Positions 25,335 to 34,323 of a stretch of DNA of 64,000 bases are shown in pieces (position 1 is the first letter of the stretch; each line of letters begins with the position of its first letter). The notes under the pieces were generated by a model. It was not told the DNA's origin and did no database searches. It saw only the letters and a program-made list of their open reading frames with translations. The position numbers and the translations under genes were made by a program. Origin of the DNA: Inquilinus sp052113205 (GTDB lineage: Bacteria > Pseudomonadota > Alphaproteobacteria > DSM-16000 > Inquilinaceae); contig NZ_JBFRCU010000012.1 in assembly GCF_052113205.1 (NCBI RefSeq), positions 57,433 through 121,432 on the forward strand, read 5' to 3'.

Positions 25335-27850
25335 GAACGCTGGGCGCCGCCCTTCTGGCCCTGCTGCTGGCACTGACCTATCTGCTGGTTCACGGCGCCA
25401 CGCCCGACGCGGCGCAGCATGAGCGCACCCTGGATGCACTGCGCGCGCTCGACCTCAACAATGCCGCGCTGCAGCGCGACGTGCTGCGGTCCCGCACCGG
25501 GCTGCTGCGGACCTATGACCCGCTGGTACAATCCGTCGCGGCGCTGCGGCAGGCGGCGGTCAGCCTGAAGACCGCCGGCGACATTGCCGATGGCGACGCG
25601 CGCACCGCCATCGACCAGGATGTGGCGCAGCTGACCGCGGCGGTCGATGACGAGGAAGGGCTGGTCGACGACTTCAAATCCAGCAACGCGCTGCTGCAGA
25701 ACTCGCTCAGCTTCTTCAATCACACGGCCCGGCAGCTCGATCAGGCGGAGGGCGTGCGGCAGACCGCCCTGGCGTCGGAGATCGGCAGCCTGGCCAGCGC
25801 CATGCTGCTGTTCGCGGCCGACCCCAGAAGCGAGATGGCGGCCGAGCTGTCGGCCGCGCTCGACCGGCTGCGCAGCCTGGACGTGCCGGCCGACGCGGCC
25901 CCGAACGTCGATGCCCTGGTGATGCACGGGCACCTGATCCTCGCAGCCCTGCCGACCGTGGACAGCCTCGTCGCCCGCTTGCAGGCAGCACCGATCGCGG
26001 AGCAGGCGCAGACGATCAAGCAGGCCTATTTTTCCGCCTATGCCCGGGCCGCGACGCGGGCCCTGTATTTCCGCCTCCTGCTCTATGCCGTGGCGGTCGG
26101 GCTGGGCGCCTATGTCTGCTACCTGTTCCTGCGGCTGCGGGCCAATGCGCGGGCGCTGGAGAAGCGCCTGGCCCTGGAAAACCTGATCGCCACGATCTCG
26201 ACCGACTTCATCAACCTGCCCCGGACCAGCCTCGACGACGGCATCGAACAGGGCCTGGCGCGGCTGGCCGGGCACATGCTGTTCGATCGCGCCCATATCT
26301 TCGTCTGGGGCTTGGACACGGCGCCCCGCGAATACTCATGGTCGCAGCCCCAGGTGCCGAACACCGCCGAAACCGGCCGGATGCTGCTCGACCTGGCGAA
26401 TGACTGGCCGATCTCGGCCGGGGCCGATGACGGGACGATCCATGTGCCCTCCGTCGTCGCCCTGCCGGACGGCCCGATCAAGGACCGCCTGGTGCTGCTC
26501 GGCCTTCGCTCCTGGCTGTCGATCCCCCTGGGCAAGGCCGGCAACCGCTCCGGCGTGCTGATGTTCGAGGGGGTGACGGCCGAGAAGCGCTGGTCGACGG
26601 CCGACGTCGCCCTGCTGCGCACCGCGGCCGAAAGCTTCGCCAACGCGATCGAGCGCGAGCGCGGCGAGGTCCAGCGCGAGGCGCTGCAGATCCAGCTGGC
26701 CCAATCCCAGCGGCTGGAATCGCTCGGCGCCCTGGCCGGCGGCATCGCTCACGAGTTCAACAACATCCTCGGCGCGATCCTCGGCTATGGCGAGCTGGCG
26801 CTGTCGACGCTGACCCGCAGCGGCTCGACCCAGCAATATGTGAAACAGATCATGACCGCGGGCACGCGGGCGCAGTCGGTGATCGACCAGATCCTGGCCT
26901 TCAGCCGCCGCCGCGAGCGCCGCTATCGTGCGATCCACCCGGAGCCCGTGGTCGCCGAGGCGCTGGAGCTACTGCGCGCTTCCCTGCCGCCGTCGGTCGC
27001 GCTGCACCGGCGGTTCGAGGCCAGGGATGCGGCGATCCTCGGGGACGTCACCGAGCTGCAGCAGATCGTCATGAATCTGTGCACCAACGCGTCGCATGCC
27101 ATGAACGGGCAGGGCCGGATCGAGATCGGCCTCGACCTGGCCCGCTTCCCGTCGGATACGGTGCTGTCGCATGGCCCCCTGGGGGCCGGCGACTATGTGC
27201 GCCTCAGCGTCGCCGATTCCGGTCACGGCATCGACGCCGGCGTGATGAAGCGGATCTTCGAGCCCTTCTTCACCACCAAGGCGGTGGGCAGCGGCACCGG
27301 CCTCGGCCTGCCGACGGTCTACGGCATCGTCACCGGGCAGGGCGGCGCCATGAATGTGGAGAGCCGGCCCGGCGCCGGCAGCACCTTCGAGGCCTATCTG
27401 CCGCTGACCGAAGAACCGGTGGTGAATGAGGATGAGATCGCCGACGCTTCGGGCCTGTGGGGGCGCGGCGAGACCATCCTGGTGGTCGATGACGAGACGC
27501 CGCTGGTGCTGTTGCTGGAGGAGATGCTGGCCGCCCTGCGCTACGAGCCGGTCGGCTTCGACAGCAGCGCCGCCGCCCTGGCCGCCTTCCGCGCCGATCC
27601 CGACCGCTTCGACCTGATCCTGACCGATGCGCTGATGCCGGAGGTGCCGGGGATCGAGCTGGCCGCCGAGGCGCATCGCCTCCGTCCCGGCCTGCCGATC
27701 CTGATGATGACCGGCCATTTCGGCGGTCTCGATTCCACCGAGATCGAGGCCGCCGGGGTCCTCAAGGTCCTCCGCAAGCCGCTGCGGTCGCGGCTGCTGG
27801 CGGAAAGCCTGTCCTCCTGCCTGGCGCCCGCGGATAGCGAGCGCGTCTGA
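25331..27850 (+). CDS. VirA-like hybrid sensor histidine kinase
   Basis: Inner-membrane sensor of 839 residues. It has a signal-anchor helix (about 4-22), an all-helical periplasmic domain (about 23-238) of the double-helical-bundle type, and a second membrane helix (about 240-262). A GAF-like region follows (about 290-435), then HisKA with H474 in GGIAHEFNNILGAILGYGEL, and a HATPase_c domain with DSGHGID and GTGLGL. A C-terminal receiver begins near 715 (TILVVDDE) with D766. The layout resembles Agrobacterium VirA. Coupled to the upstream peroxidase-like gene by an ATGA overlap; likely partner of the response regulator two genes upstream. Confidence 0.93.
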   Translation: MRTLGAALLALLLALTYLLVHGATPDAAQHERTLDALRALDLNNAALQRDVLRSRTGLLRTYDPLVQSVAALRQAAVSLKTAGDIADGDARTAIDQDVAQLTAAVDDEEGLVDDFKSSNALLQNSLSFFNHTARQLDQAEGVRQTALASEIGSLASAMLLFAADPRSEMAAELSAALDRLRSLDVPADAAPNVDALVMHGHLILAALPTVDSLVARLQAAPIAEQAQTIKQAYFSAYARAATRALYFRLLLYAVAVGLGAYVCYLFLRLRANARALEKRLALENLIATISTDFINLPRTSLDDGIEQGLARLAGHMLFDRAHIFVWGLDTAPREYSWSQPQVPNTAETGRMLLDLANDWPISAGADDGTIHVPSVVALPDGPIKDRLVLLGLRSWLSIPLGKAGNRSGVLMFEGVTAEKRWSTADVALLRTAAESFANAIERERGEVQREALQIQLAQSQRLESLGALAGGIAHEFNNILGAILGYGELALSTLTRSGSTQQYVKQIMTAGTRAQSVIDQILAFSRRRERRYRAIHPEPVVAEALELLRASLPPSVALHRRFEARDAAILGDVTELQQIVMNLCTNASHAMNGQGRIEIGLDLARFPSDTVLSHGPLGAGDYVRLSVADSGHGIDAGVMKRIFEPFFTTKAVGSGTGLGLPTVYGIVTGQGGAMNVESRPGAGSTFEAYLPLTEEPVVNEDEIADASGLWGRGETILVVDDETPLVLLLEEMLAALRYEPVGFDSSAAALAAFRADPDRFDLILTDALMPEVPGIELAAEAHRLRPGLPILMMTGHFGGLDSTEIEAAGVLKVLRKPLRSRLLAESLSSCLAPADSERV

Positions 27851-27896
27851 GGCGGCCGGCCCGGTCGTTCCGGACCGGCATGATCCACGGAGAGGA

Positions 27897-28928
27897 TCAG
27901 GACGCCTCGGCCAGCTGCTGGTTGCCCTGCACCGCCGCCAGGGCCGCCGCCGCGATCTCGCCGCGCAGCCAGCTGTGGTCCGGGTCGCGATGGCGCCGCT
28001 CGTGCCAGATCAGCGCCACCTCATAGGGCGGCAGCTCCAGCGGCGGCTCGACCACCGCCAGCGGCATCATGGCGGCGATGCGGGTGGCGACGCGGTGCGG
28101 CACCGTCAGCACCAGGTCAGTCTCGGCGATCATCGCCGGCGCCGTCAGCATGTTGGGCACCAGCATCGGGTCGCGATCCGGCAGGTCCAGCTTGGCCAGG
28201 CCGTCATAGACCTGGCCGAAGCCGTCCTCGGAGCCCGAGGCGATGACGGCGTGGCGCAGGGTCGAGAAGCTCTCGATCGTCCACTCCTGCGCCAGGGCCG
28301 GATGGTCCTGCCGCAGCAGGCAGGCGAAGCGGTCGGAGTACAGACTGCGCCGGAAATAGCCGGGCGGGGTGTCGCCGATCTGCCCGACGGCGAGGTCGAT
28401 CTCACCTTGCTCGAGCCGCCGCAGCGCGCCGGCCAGCAACGGATCGGTGACGACGTCGAGCAGGGGCGCGCGCTCGCGCAGCCGCGGCAGCAGGCGCGGC
28501 AGCAGCACCAGCGCCTGGTGGTCGGGCATCGCCATCGTCGCCCTCGACCGCCACTCCCCAGGGGCGAAGCTGCGGCTGGTCACCATCTCACGGATCGAGT
28601 CCAGCACCGACGGCAGCAGCACGGCCAGGCGTTCGCCGCGCGGCGTCGGCGCCAGGCCGGTCGAGGTGCGGACCAGGATCTCGTCGTTGAACATGCCGCG
28701 CAGCCTGGCCAGCGCCCGGCTCATCGCCGGCTGGCTCTGGCCGACATGCTGGGCGGCATGGGTGACGTTGCGGAACTGCAGCAGCGCTTCCAGCGCCACC
28801 AGCAGGTTCAGGTCGACCGAGGCCAGATTCGGCATTGGCCGCTGCGGTGCGGCCTGGCGGCCGCCGACGATCAGGGCCGGCTGCGGCCGCTCCATCGAGG
28901 TCTTCCGGGTGAAAGCGAGTTCGGACAT
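27897..28928 (-). CDS. LysR-family transcriptional regulator
   Basis: The 343-residue protein has the LysR winged helix at about 33-95 (DLNLLVALEALLQFRNVTHAA, QPAMSRALARLRGMF, PRGERL) and a substrate-binding co-inducer domain after about 120. ATG at 28928 has GAGGGGAG six bases upstream; the open frame up to 29099 is not used. It is convergent with the histidine kinase gene and is not obviously part of either neighbouring operon. Target genes are unknown. Confidence 0.9.
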   Translation of the reverse strand: MSELAFTRKTSMERPQPALIVGGRQAAPQRPMPNLASVDLNLLVALEALLQFRNVTHAAQHVGQSQPAMSRALARLRGMFNDEILVRTSTGLAPTPRGERLAVLLPSVLDSIREMVTSRSFAPGEWRSRATMAMPDHQALVLLPRLLPRLRERAPLLDVVTDPLLAGALRRLEQGEIDLAVGQIGDTPPGYFRRSLYSDRFACLLRQDHPALAQEWTIESFSTLRHAVIASGSEDGFGQVYDGLAKLDLPDRDPMLVPNMLTAPAMIAETDLVLTVPHRVATRIAAMMPLAVVEPPLELPPYEVALIWHERRHRDPDHSWLRGEIAAAALAAVQGNQQLAEAS

Positions 28929-29281
28929 GATTCTCCCCTCTCGCAGGAGAGGCCCGTGGGGACGGGCGCTCCTGTGACGGAAACGACGGGTCGTGGTGAT
29001 GCCTGCCCGGCAATGGCCGCCGGTCGGCTCGTGCTGATGTCGCCGGACCGGGAGGGCCCCCGATCCGGGCCGGTGGGAACCACCGGCTGCAGGAGCCAAG
29101 TGTCGTCAGCCGCGTTAATTGCGGATTTCAGAACCGGCCGAAATCGTTACAGATGAAATCCGGCGCCCTCGGTTGTTCCCGGGGGAACCAAATGCGCCGC
29201 GAAATGGCGGCGCCGAGGCTTAAGCTGCCCTCGCCGGGCCCGGCTTGTGAACATCCGTCAGGCGCATGACGGCATCCGGCA
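28929..29281. other. 353-base intergenic region upstream of the LysR gene
   Basis: No gene is supported here. It holds the probable LysR promoter and a 9-bp inverted repeat, CGGATTTCA at 29122-29130 and TGAAATCCG at 29154-29162. It also has a CCCGGG-centred near-palindrome around 29170-29190 (GGTTGTTCCC / GGGGAACC). The upstream half (28929-29080) shows no recognisable signal beyond the ribosome site. Confidence 0.5.
29122..29162. promoter_or_regulatory. Inverted repeat CGGATTTCA...TGAAATCCG
   Basis: Perfect 9-bp arms with a 23-base spacer, about 200 bases upstream of the LysR start and 120 bases after the udh stop. The spacing is longer than a simple LysR box; it could be a looped operator or a transcript hairpin. 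Function is unproven. Confidence 0.3.
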
Positions 29282-30166
29282 TCAGCTCCGGTTCCGCCAG
29301 ATGCGTCGCCGGCGCACCATCCCGTCATGGCCCTGGGCGCTGAACCACCCGCCCTGGAAATGGTCGGTCACCTGCGGCAGGTCCGACGGCTTGACCTGGA
29401 AGGCCTCGGGAGCGGCGAAGTCGACGGTGCGGTCCTGCGGCCGGTAGCCCAGCGCGGTGGCCACCGAATTGTCCCACCAGGCCGCGTCATTGGCCGAGGC
29501 GCCGTAGACGGTGGTGCAGTCGATGTCGGGATGCTCCAGCCCGATCAGCACCAGCTGGGCCAGGTCGCGCGGGCTGATCCAGACAGCCAGGCCGCGGGCG
29601 TCGAACGGCCGCTCGCCGGCATTGCCGATGCGGATCGCCAGAGTGCGGATGCCGGCCTTCTCGAAATAGACGCCCGCCTCCAGCTCGCCCCAGCATTTGC
29701 TGAGGCCATAGAGGCCGTCCGGCCGCATCTGGTCCTCGACCCCGACACGGGCATCGCGCGGGTAGAAGCCGGTCACATGGTTGCTCGACGCCTGCACCAC
29801 GCGGTTGATGCCAGTACGGACCGCCGCCTCATAGACATTGTGGGTGCCGAGCACGTTAACCCGCAGGATGTCCTCTGCCGCGCGCTCATTCGGATAGCCG
29901 GCGAAATGGACGATGGCGTCGGCTCCCCCCACCGCCGCGGTCAGCGTCGCCAGGTCGGTGATGTCGGCCGGCACCCAGCTCTCATGCTCCGCCAGCGGGC
30001 CGGGATCGGCGATGTCGAGGATGCGCACCGCGCCGATCCGGCCGGCCAGCGCGCGGCGCAGCACACGGCCGACATTGCCGGCGCCGCCGGTCAGCACGAT
30101 CGACTTGGCGGACGCAATGCTTTCGGCGCCGGCGGCGCTGCCGCCGGGCGGAACGGGTGAGGTCAC
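29282..30166 (-). CDS. udh: NAD-dependent uronate dehydrogenase
   Basis: Short-chain/extended reductase expected to oxidise glucuronate or galacturonate to the aldaric lactone. The 294-residue protein has the Rossmann motif LTGGAGNVG near 25-33, DIADPG after strand beta2, VHFAGYPNERAAEDIL, then the diagnostic SSNHVTGFYPRDAR and the catalytic YGLSKCWGE (YxxxK). It is about 30 residues longer at the N-terminus than classic Udh. The FadR-type regulator gene ends three bases upstream, so both form one transcript. Confidence 0.87.
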   Translation of the reverse strand: MTSPVPPGGSAAGAESIASAKSIVLTGGAGNVGRVLRRALAGRIGAVRILDIADPGPLAEHESWVPADITDLATLTAAVGGADAIVHFAGYPNERAAEDILRVNVLGTHNVYEAAVRTGINRVVQASSNHVTGFYPRDARVGVEDQMRPDGLYGLSKCWGELEAGVYFEKAGIRTLAIRIGNAGERPFDARGLAVWISPRDLAQLVLIGLEHPDIDCTTVYGASANDAAWWDNSVATALGYRPQDRTVDFAAPEAFQVKPSDLPQVTDHFQGGWFSAQGHDGMVRRRRIWRNRS

Positions 30167-30169
30167 GAT

Positions 30170-30907
30170 TCAGACTCCTTCGAACATCCGCTGCCGGGCA
30201 TTGAGGACATGCCGGCGCATGGCTTCCGTCGCGGCCCCGGCGTCGCGCCGGCGGATCGCGTCGACGATCGCGACATGCTCGTCCTGCACCGCCCGGATCC
30301 GCTCCGGCGTCCGCATCCGGCTCAGGTGCCGGGTGATGTTCATGCCGACGGCGATATGCGAGGCCAGCGAGGACTGCACGGCGATGTGATAGGGGTTGCG
30401 CGTCGCCCGGGCGATCGCCTCGTGGAAGCGCCGGTCCTCGTCGGCCCCGAGCTCGCCATTGCCGAGGCAGGCTTCCAGGGCCTCGAGCGCATCCTCGATC
30501 TCGCGGAGGTCCCCCGCCTCCCAGCGCTCGGCGGCCAGCGCTGAGGCAACGCCCTCGAGCCCGGCGCGAAACTCGAAGCAGCGCTGCACATCGGCGAGTG
30601 AGCGGACCTGGGCGAAGCGCAGCACCTCGAGATCCGGCTGCCGCCGGACGTAGGAGCCGGACCCCTGGCGCGAGACCACCAGCCCGTCCTGCCGCAGCCG
30701 CCCCAGCGCCTCGCGCACCACCGGCCGCGACGCGCCGAACCGTGCCGACAGCTCCGATTCCGACGGCAGCCGGCTGTTCACGGCGAAGTCGCCATGGGCG
30801 ATCAGGGACACGATGCCGTCATAGACCACCTCGCTCAGCCGGGCCGGCGGTCCGCCGTCCCGCGGCAATAGGCCGGCATCGCCGTCCGTGCCACTCATCC
30901 CCGCCAT
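30170..30907 (-). CDS. FadR/GntR-family regulator (FCD domain)
   Basis: Repressor-type regulator of about 245 residues. A GntR winged helix occupies the N-terminal third (LPSESELSARFGASRPVVREALGRLRQDGLV), and a helical FCD effector domain follows with RFHEAIARATRN and the terminal HVLNARQRMFEG. ATG at 30907 or 30898 could be the start; a TTG at 30928 is less likely. It is co-transcribed with udh and divergent from the peptide-type ABC operon, so it probably controls both. The ligand may be a sugar acid, by context. Confidence 0.9.
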   Translation of the reverse strand: MAGMSGTDGDAGLLPRDGGPPARLSEVVYDGIVSLIAHGDFAVNSRLPSESELSARFGASRPVVREALGRLRQDGLVVSRQGSGSYVRRQPDLEVLRFAQVRSLADVQRCFEFRAGLEGVASALAAERWEAGDLREIEDALEALEACLGNGELGADEDRRFHEAIARATRNPYHIAVQSSLASHIAVGMNITRHLSRMRTPERIRAVQDEHVAIVDAIRRRDAGAATEAMRRHVLNARQRMFEGV

Positions 30908-30932
30908 CCCCCGCCGGCAAGTTGTCAAGATT

Positions 30933-30948
30933 GATCACAGCCGTGATC
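30933..30948. promoter_or_regulatory. Candidate operator GATCAC-N4-GTGATC
   Basis: Perfect 6-bp arms with a 4-base spacer lie 26 bases upstream of the GntR start in the divergent region. Adjacent TTGTCAAGATTG (30922-30933) is echoed by TTGTCAATATTTG near 31058-31070 on the ABC-operon side. Both are plausible binding sites for the FadR-type regulator. No binding data. Confidence 0.4.
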
Positions 30949-31155
30949 CGCTTGGCTTTCATGCCGAATTGGTCCGCCAGCCCTGAGCTTTCCGCTGTTT
31001 GCGCTGTAGCAAGCATGGGCGACAGAAAACGTCGGGAACATGGCCATTGCGGTTGTGATTTGTCAATATTTGTAATATGACCGGAGCGGCAAAGGAAGCG
31101 GGTCGGCACGCATGGCGAAGCTGGATCCGACGCAGCACACAGGGGAGGGTCCCGG

Positions 31156-33111
31156 ATGGACGACAAGCTCAGCGCCTCGCCGCACGTGTTCGCCCGACGC
31201 ATGGTCCTGAAGGGGCTCGCCGGGGTGGCGGCGCTGCCGCTGGCCGTGCGCCTCGCCCATGCGCAGTCCGCCAAGGGGGAAGCCCCGGACCTGGCGCAGC
31301 TGGCGAAGGACGGCAAGCTGCCGCCGCTGGCCGAGCGCCTGCCGGCCAACCCGCTGGTGGTGCAGCCGCTGACCAAGGTCGGCACCTATGGCGGAACGCT
31401 GCACCGCGGCCTGCGCGGGTCGGCCGACCACAACGGCATCCTGCGCGTGGTCGGCAACCAGGGCCTGGTGCGCTGGGACCTCGGCTTCACCAAGGCCCTG
31501 CCCAACGTGGCGGAAAGCTGGGACGTCAACCCCGACGGCACCGAGTTCGTGTTCCACCTGCGCAAGGGCATGAAATGGTCGGACGGCCATCCCTTCACCG
31601 CGGACGACATCGTCTTCTCGATCGAGGATTGCGCCAAGAACAGTGAGCTCTACGGCTCGGTCCCGTCGCAGCTGACCATCGCCGGCAAGCCGGTGGTCGT
31701 CAGCAAGGTCGACGATGCGACGGTGAAATTCACCTTCGCCGCGCCCTATGCCACCTATCTGGAGACGCTGGCGACCCCGCTGGGCCAGCACCCGACGCTG
31801 TTCGCCAAGCACTACGCCAGCCAGTTCCATCCCAAGTACAACGACAAGCTCGACGATCAGGTGAAGCAGGCCAACCTGCAGAAATGGACCGACCTGTTCC
31901 GGGCCAAGAACGGCGATATCGAGATCCCGCAGCGCTGGGCCAATCCGGAGAAGCCGACGCTCGACCCCTGGGTCGTCGTCGAGCCCTATGTCGGCGGCAC
32001 CACCCGCGTGGTGATGAAGCGCAACCCGTATTTCTGGCAGGTCGACACCGAGGGCAACCAGCTGCCCTATATCGACGAGCTGTACTTCGGCATCTCGCAG
32101 GATGTCGAATCGCTGCTGCTGGACGCCATCTCCGGCAAGCTCGACATCCAGGAGCGGCACGTCAACCTGCTGCAGAACAAGCCGACCCTGTCGCAGAACC
32201 GCGAGAAGGGCGGCTACCGCCTGATCGAGCTGGAGCCCTCGGCGGCGCAGCAGTGCCAGATCTATCTGAACATCTGCCACAAGGACCCGAAGCTGAAGGC
32301 CTTCTTCGGCAAGAAGGAGGTCCGCCAGGCGCTGTCGCTGGGCATCGACCGGGGCGAGATCATCGAGCTGGTCTATTTCGGCCAGTCCGAGCCGTACCAG
32401 GCCGGGCCGCGGCCGAGCCATCCCTGGTACCACGAGACGCTGGCCCGGCAGTTCACCGAGCTCGACGCCGACAAGGCCGGCGCGATGCTGGACCAGGCCG
32501 GCTATGACAAGAAAGACGGCAACGGCTTCCGCCTGCATCCCGACGGCAGCAAGATCTTCTTCGCCATCGACGTGATCCCGACCCTCTATGCCGACCTGGT
32601 CGATGTGCTCGAGCTGGTGAAGCGGCACTGGGCGGCGATCGGCATCGACATCAAGGTCAACACCATCGAGCGTGCGCTGTACTACACCCGCGGCGACAGC
32701 AACGACCACGACGCCCAGGTCTGGCCGGGCCCGGGCGGGCTGGACCCGATGTTCGACCCGCGCGACTTCTTCGCCCAGCATCCGCAGGGTTCGCGCTACG
32801 CCATTCCCTGGACCCAGTGGTACGTCTCGAACGGCCAGTCGGGCGAGGAGCCGCCGGAGAGCCAGAAGCAGCGCATGAAGCTGTTCGACCAGGCGCGCAG
32901 CACCGCCGATCTCGACAAGCGCGGGGCGATCATGAAGCAGCTGTTCGACCTGACCGCCGAGGCGTTCGAGACGGTCGGCATCTGCCTCGCCGTCAACTCC
33001 TTCGGCGTGGTGAAGAACAATCTCGTCAACGTGCCGGAGAAGGAGCCGGATTCCTGGACCTGGCCGAATCCCGCCCCGGCCATGCCGCAGCAATTCTTCT
33101 TCACCAGTTGA
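31156..33111 (+). CDS. ABC importer substrate-binding protein, peptide/opine class (SBP_bac_5)
   Basis: Periplasmic binding protein of 651 residues. It opens with a Tat-type signal, R14-R15-M-V-L-K with a hydrophobic stretch and a likely cleavage after AHA near 36. The mature part follows the SBP_bac_5 pattern, with PNVAESWDVNPDGTEFVFHL, KWSDGHPFTADDIVFSIED and VRQALSLGIDRGEII. It is larger than typical oligopeptide binders, as seen in the sugar-binding branch. It is the first gene of an importer operon that ends in a sugar-acid dehydratase, so the ligand is more likely a sugar acid or opine-like conjugate than a peptide. Confidence 0.92.
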   Translation: MDDKLSASPHVFARRMVLKGLAGVAALPLAVRLAHAQSAKGEAPDLAQLAKDGKLPPLAERLPANPLVVQPLTKVGTYGGTLHRGLRGSADHNGILRVVGNQGLVRWDLGFTKALPNVAESWDVNPDGTEFVFHLRKGMKWSDGHPFTADDIVFSIEDCAKNSELYGSVPSQLTIAGKPVVVSKVDDATVKFTFAAPYATYLETLATPLGQHPTLFAKHYASQFHPKYNDKLDDQVKQANLQKWTDLFRAKNGDIEIPQRWANPEKPTLDPWVVVEPYVGGTTRVVMKRNPYFWQVDTEGNQLPYIDELYFGISQDVESLLLDAISGKLDIQERHVNLLQNKPTLSQNREKGGYRLIELEPSAAQQCQIYLNICHKDPKLKAFFGKKEVRQALSLGIDRGEIIELVYFGQSEPYQAGPRPSHPWYHETLARQFTELDADKAGAMLDQAGYDKKDGNGFRLHPDGSKIFFAIDVIPTLYADLVDVLELVKRHWAAIGIDIKVNTIERALYYTRGDSNDHDAQVWPGPGGLDPMFDPRDFFAQHPQGSRYAIPWTQWYVSNGQSGEEPPESQKQRMKLFDQARSTADLDKRGAIMKQLFDLTAEAFETVGICLAVNSFGVVKNNLVNVPEKEPDSWTWPNPAPAMPQQFFFTS

Positions 33112-33154
33112 GGGTGTGCTCGCGGACCGAAGTAACGATGAACCAATCCTGAAC

Positions 33155-33232
33155 TGTCATTGCCGGGCTTGACCCGGCAATCCAGGACGCCTCGACAGCC
33201 TCTGGATCCTCGGGTCAAGCCCGAGGATGACA
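33155..33232. repeat. Intergenic palindrome, TGTCAT...GGGCTTGACCCGG family
   Basis: Starts TGTCATTGCCGGGCTTGACC and ends GGGTCAAGCCCGAGGATGACA, forming two nested inverted pairs. A related copy lies at 59788-59876. It sits between the binding-protein and permease genes of one operon, where it may attenuate or stabilise the transcript. Confidence 0.75.
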
Positions 33233-33327
33233 CGTCGGAAAAGTACTCTCGTTTGCAGCATCCATTCGCAAGAGACTGCTGACGGCTTTCCTCCGCCGCT
33301 CAGCGACCGTTCCGAGGAGAGTCCCGG

Positions 33328-34314
33328 ATGCTCCGCTTCATCGCCAAGCGCCTGCTGTGGATGGTGCCCGCGCTCTTCGCGGTCAGCTTCCTGGCCTTCG
33401 TCCTGATCCAGCTGCCGCCCGGCGACTTCGTGACCAGCTATGTCGCGACGCTGGCCGCCTCGAACGAGATCGTCGACCAGAACGCCGCGGCGGCGCTGCG
33501 CGAGCGCTTCGGCCTGAACGACCCGATGCTGCTGCAATACGCCAAGTGGATCGGCGGCATCATCACCCGGGGCGATTTCGGCCTGTCCTTCGAATGGCAG
33601 CAGCCGGTCAGCGACCTGATCTGGGAACGCATGGCGCTGACCCTGGTGCTGACCCTGGCGACCCTGATCGCGACCTGGGCGATCGCGCTGCCGATCGGGG
33701 TCTATTCCGCGGTGCGCAAATACTCGATCGGCGACTACATCGTCACCACCATCAGCTTCGCCGGGCTCGCCATCCCGTCCTTCCTGCTGGCGCTGGTGCT
33801 GATGTATGTCGCCGCCATCGAGTTCGGGCAGGACGTCAGCGGCCTGTTCTCGCCGGCCTATGAGAAGGCGCCCTGGAGCATCGCCAAGACGTGGGACCTG
33901 CTGCAGCATCTGTGGATCCCGGTGCTGATCCTGGCGGTCTCCGGCACCGCCAGCCTGATCCGGGTGATGCGGGCGAACATGCTGGACGAGATCCACAAGC
34001 CCTATGTCACCACCGCCCGAGCCAAGGGCCTGTCGGAGTTCCGGCTGCTGCTGAAGTATCCGGTGCGGGTGGCGCTCAACCCGTTCATCTCCACCCTCGC
34101 CTGGCTGCTGCCGAACCTGGTCTCGGGCTCGATCGTGGTGGCGATCGTGCTGAACCTGCCGACGGCGGCGCCGCTGCTGCTGCAGTCGCTGATGGCGCAG
34201 GACATGTATCTCGCCGGCGCCTTCGTGCTCCTGATCTGCGCGCTGACGCTGGTCGGGTCGCTGATCAGCGACATCCTGCTGGCGCTGGTCGATCCGCGCA
34301 TCCGCCTCGAATAG
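33328..34314 (+). CDS. ABC importer permease (peptide/opine class, DppB-like)
   Basis: Inner-membrane permease of 328 residues with about six helices. Its N-terminus is the typical MLRFIAKRLLWMVPALFAVS, and the EAA loop is seen as YVTTARAKGLSEFRLLLKYPVR near 225-245. ATG at 33328 has GAGGAGAG upstream. Gap to the preceding gene is 216 bases because of an inserted palindrome; gap to the next permease is nine bases. Confidence 0.93.
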   Translation: MLRFIAKRLLWMVPALFAVSFLAFVLIQLPPGDFVTSYVATLAASNEIVDQNAAAALRERFGLNDPMLLQYAKWIGGIITRGDFGLSFEWQQPVSDLIWERMALTLVLTLATLIATWAIALPIGVYSAVRKYSIGDYIVTTISFAGLAIPSFLLALVLMYVAAIEFGQDVSGLFSPAYEKAPWSIAKTWDLLQHLWIPVLILAVSGTASLIRVMRANMLDEIHKPYVTTARAKGLSEFRLLLKYPVRVALNPFISTLAWLLPNLVSGSIVVAIVLNLPTAAPLLLQSLMAQDMYLAGAFVLLICALTLVGSLISDILLALVDPRIRLE

Positions 34315-34323
34315 GGGGCCTCC

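Noticed and set aside
31063..33093. 676-codon reverse frame opposite the large binding-protein gene
   Set aside because: Antisense shadow; the forward frame has a Tat signal and the SBP_bac_5 pattern.
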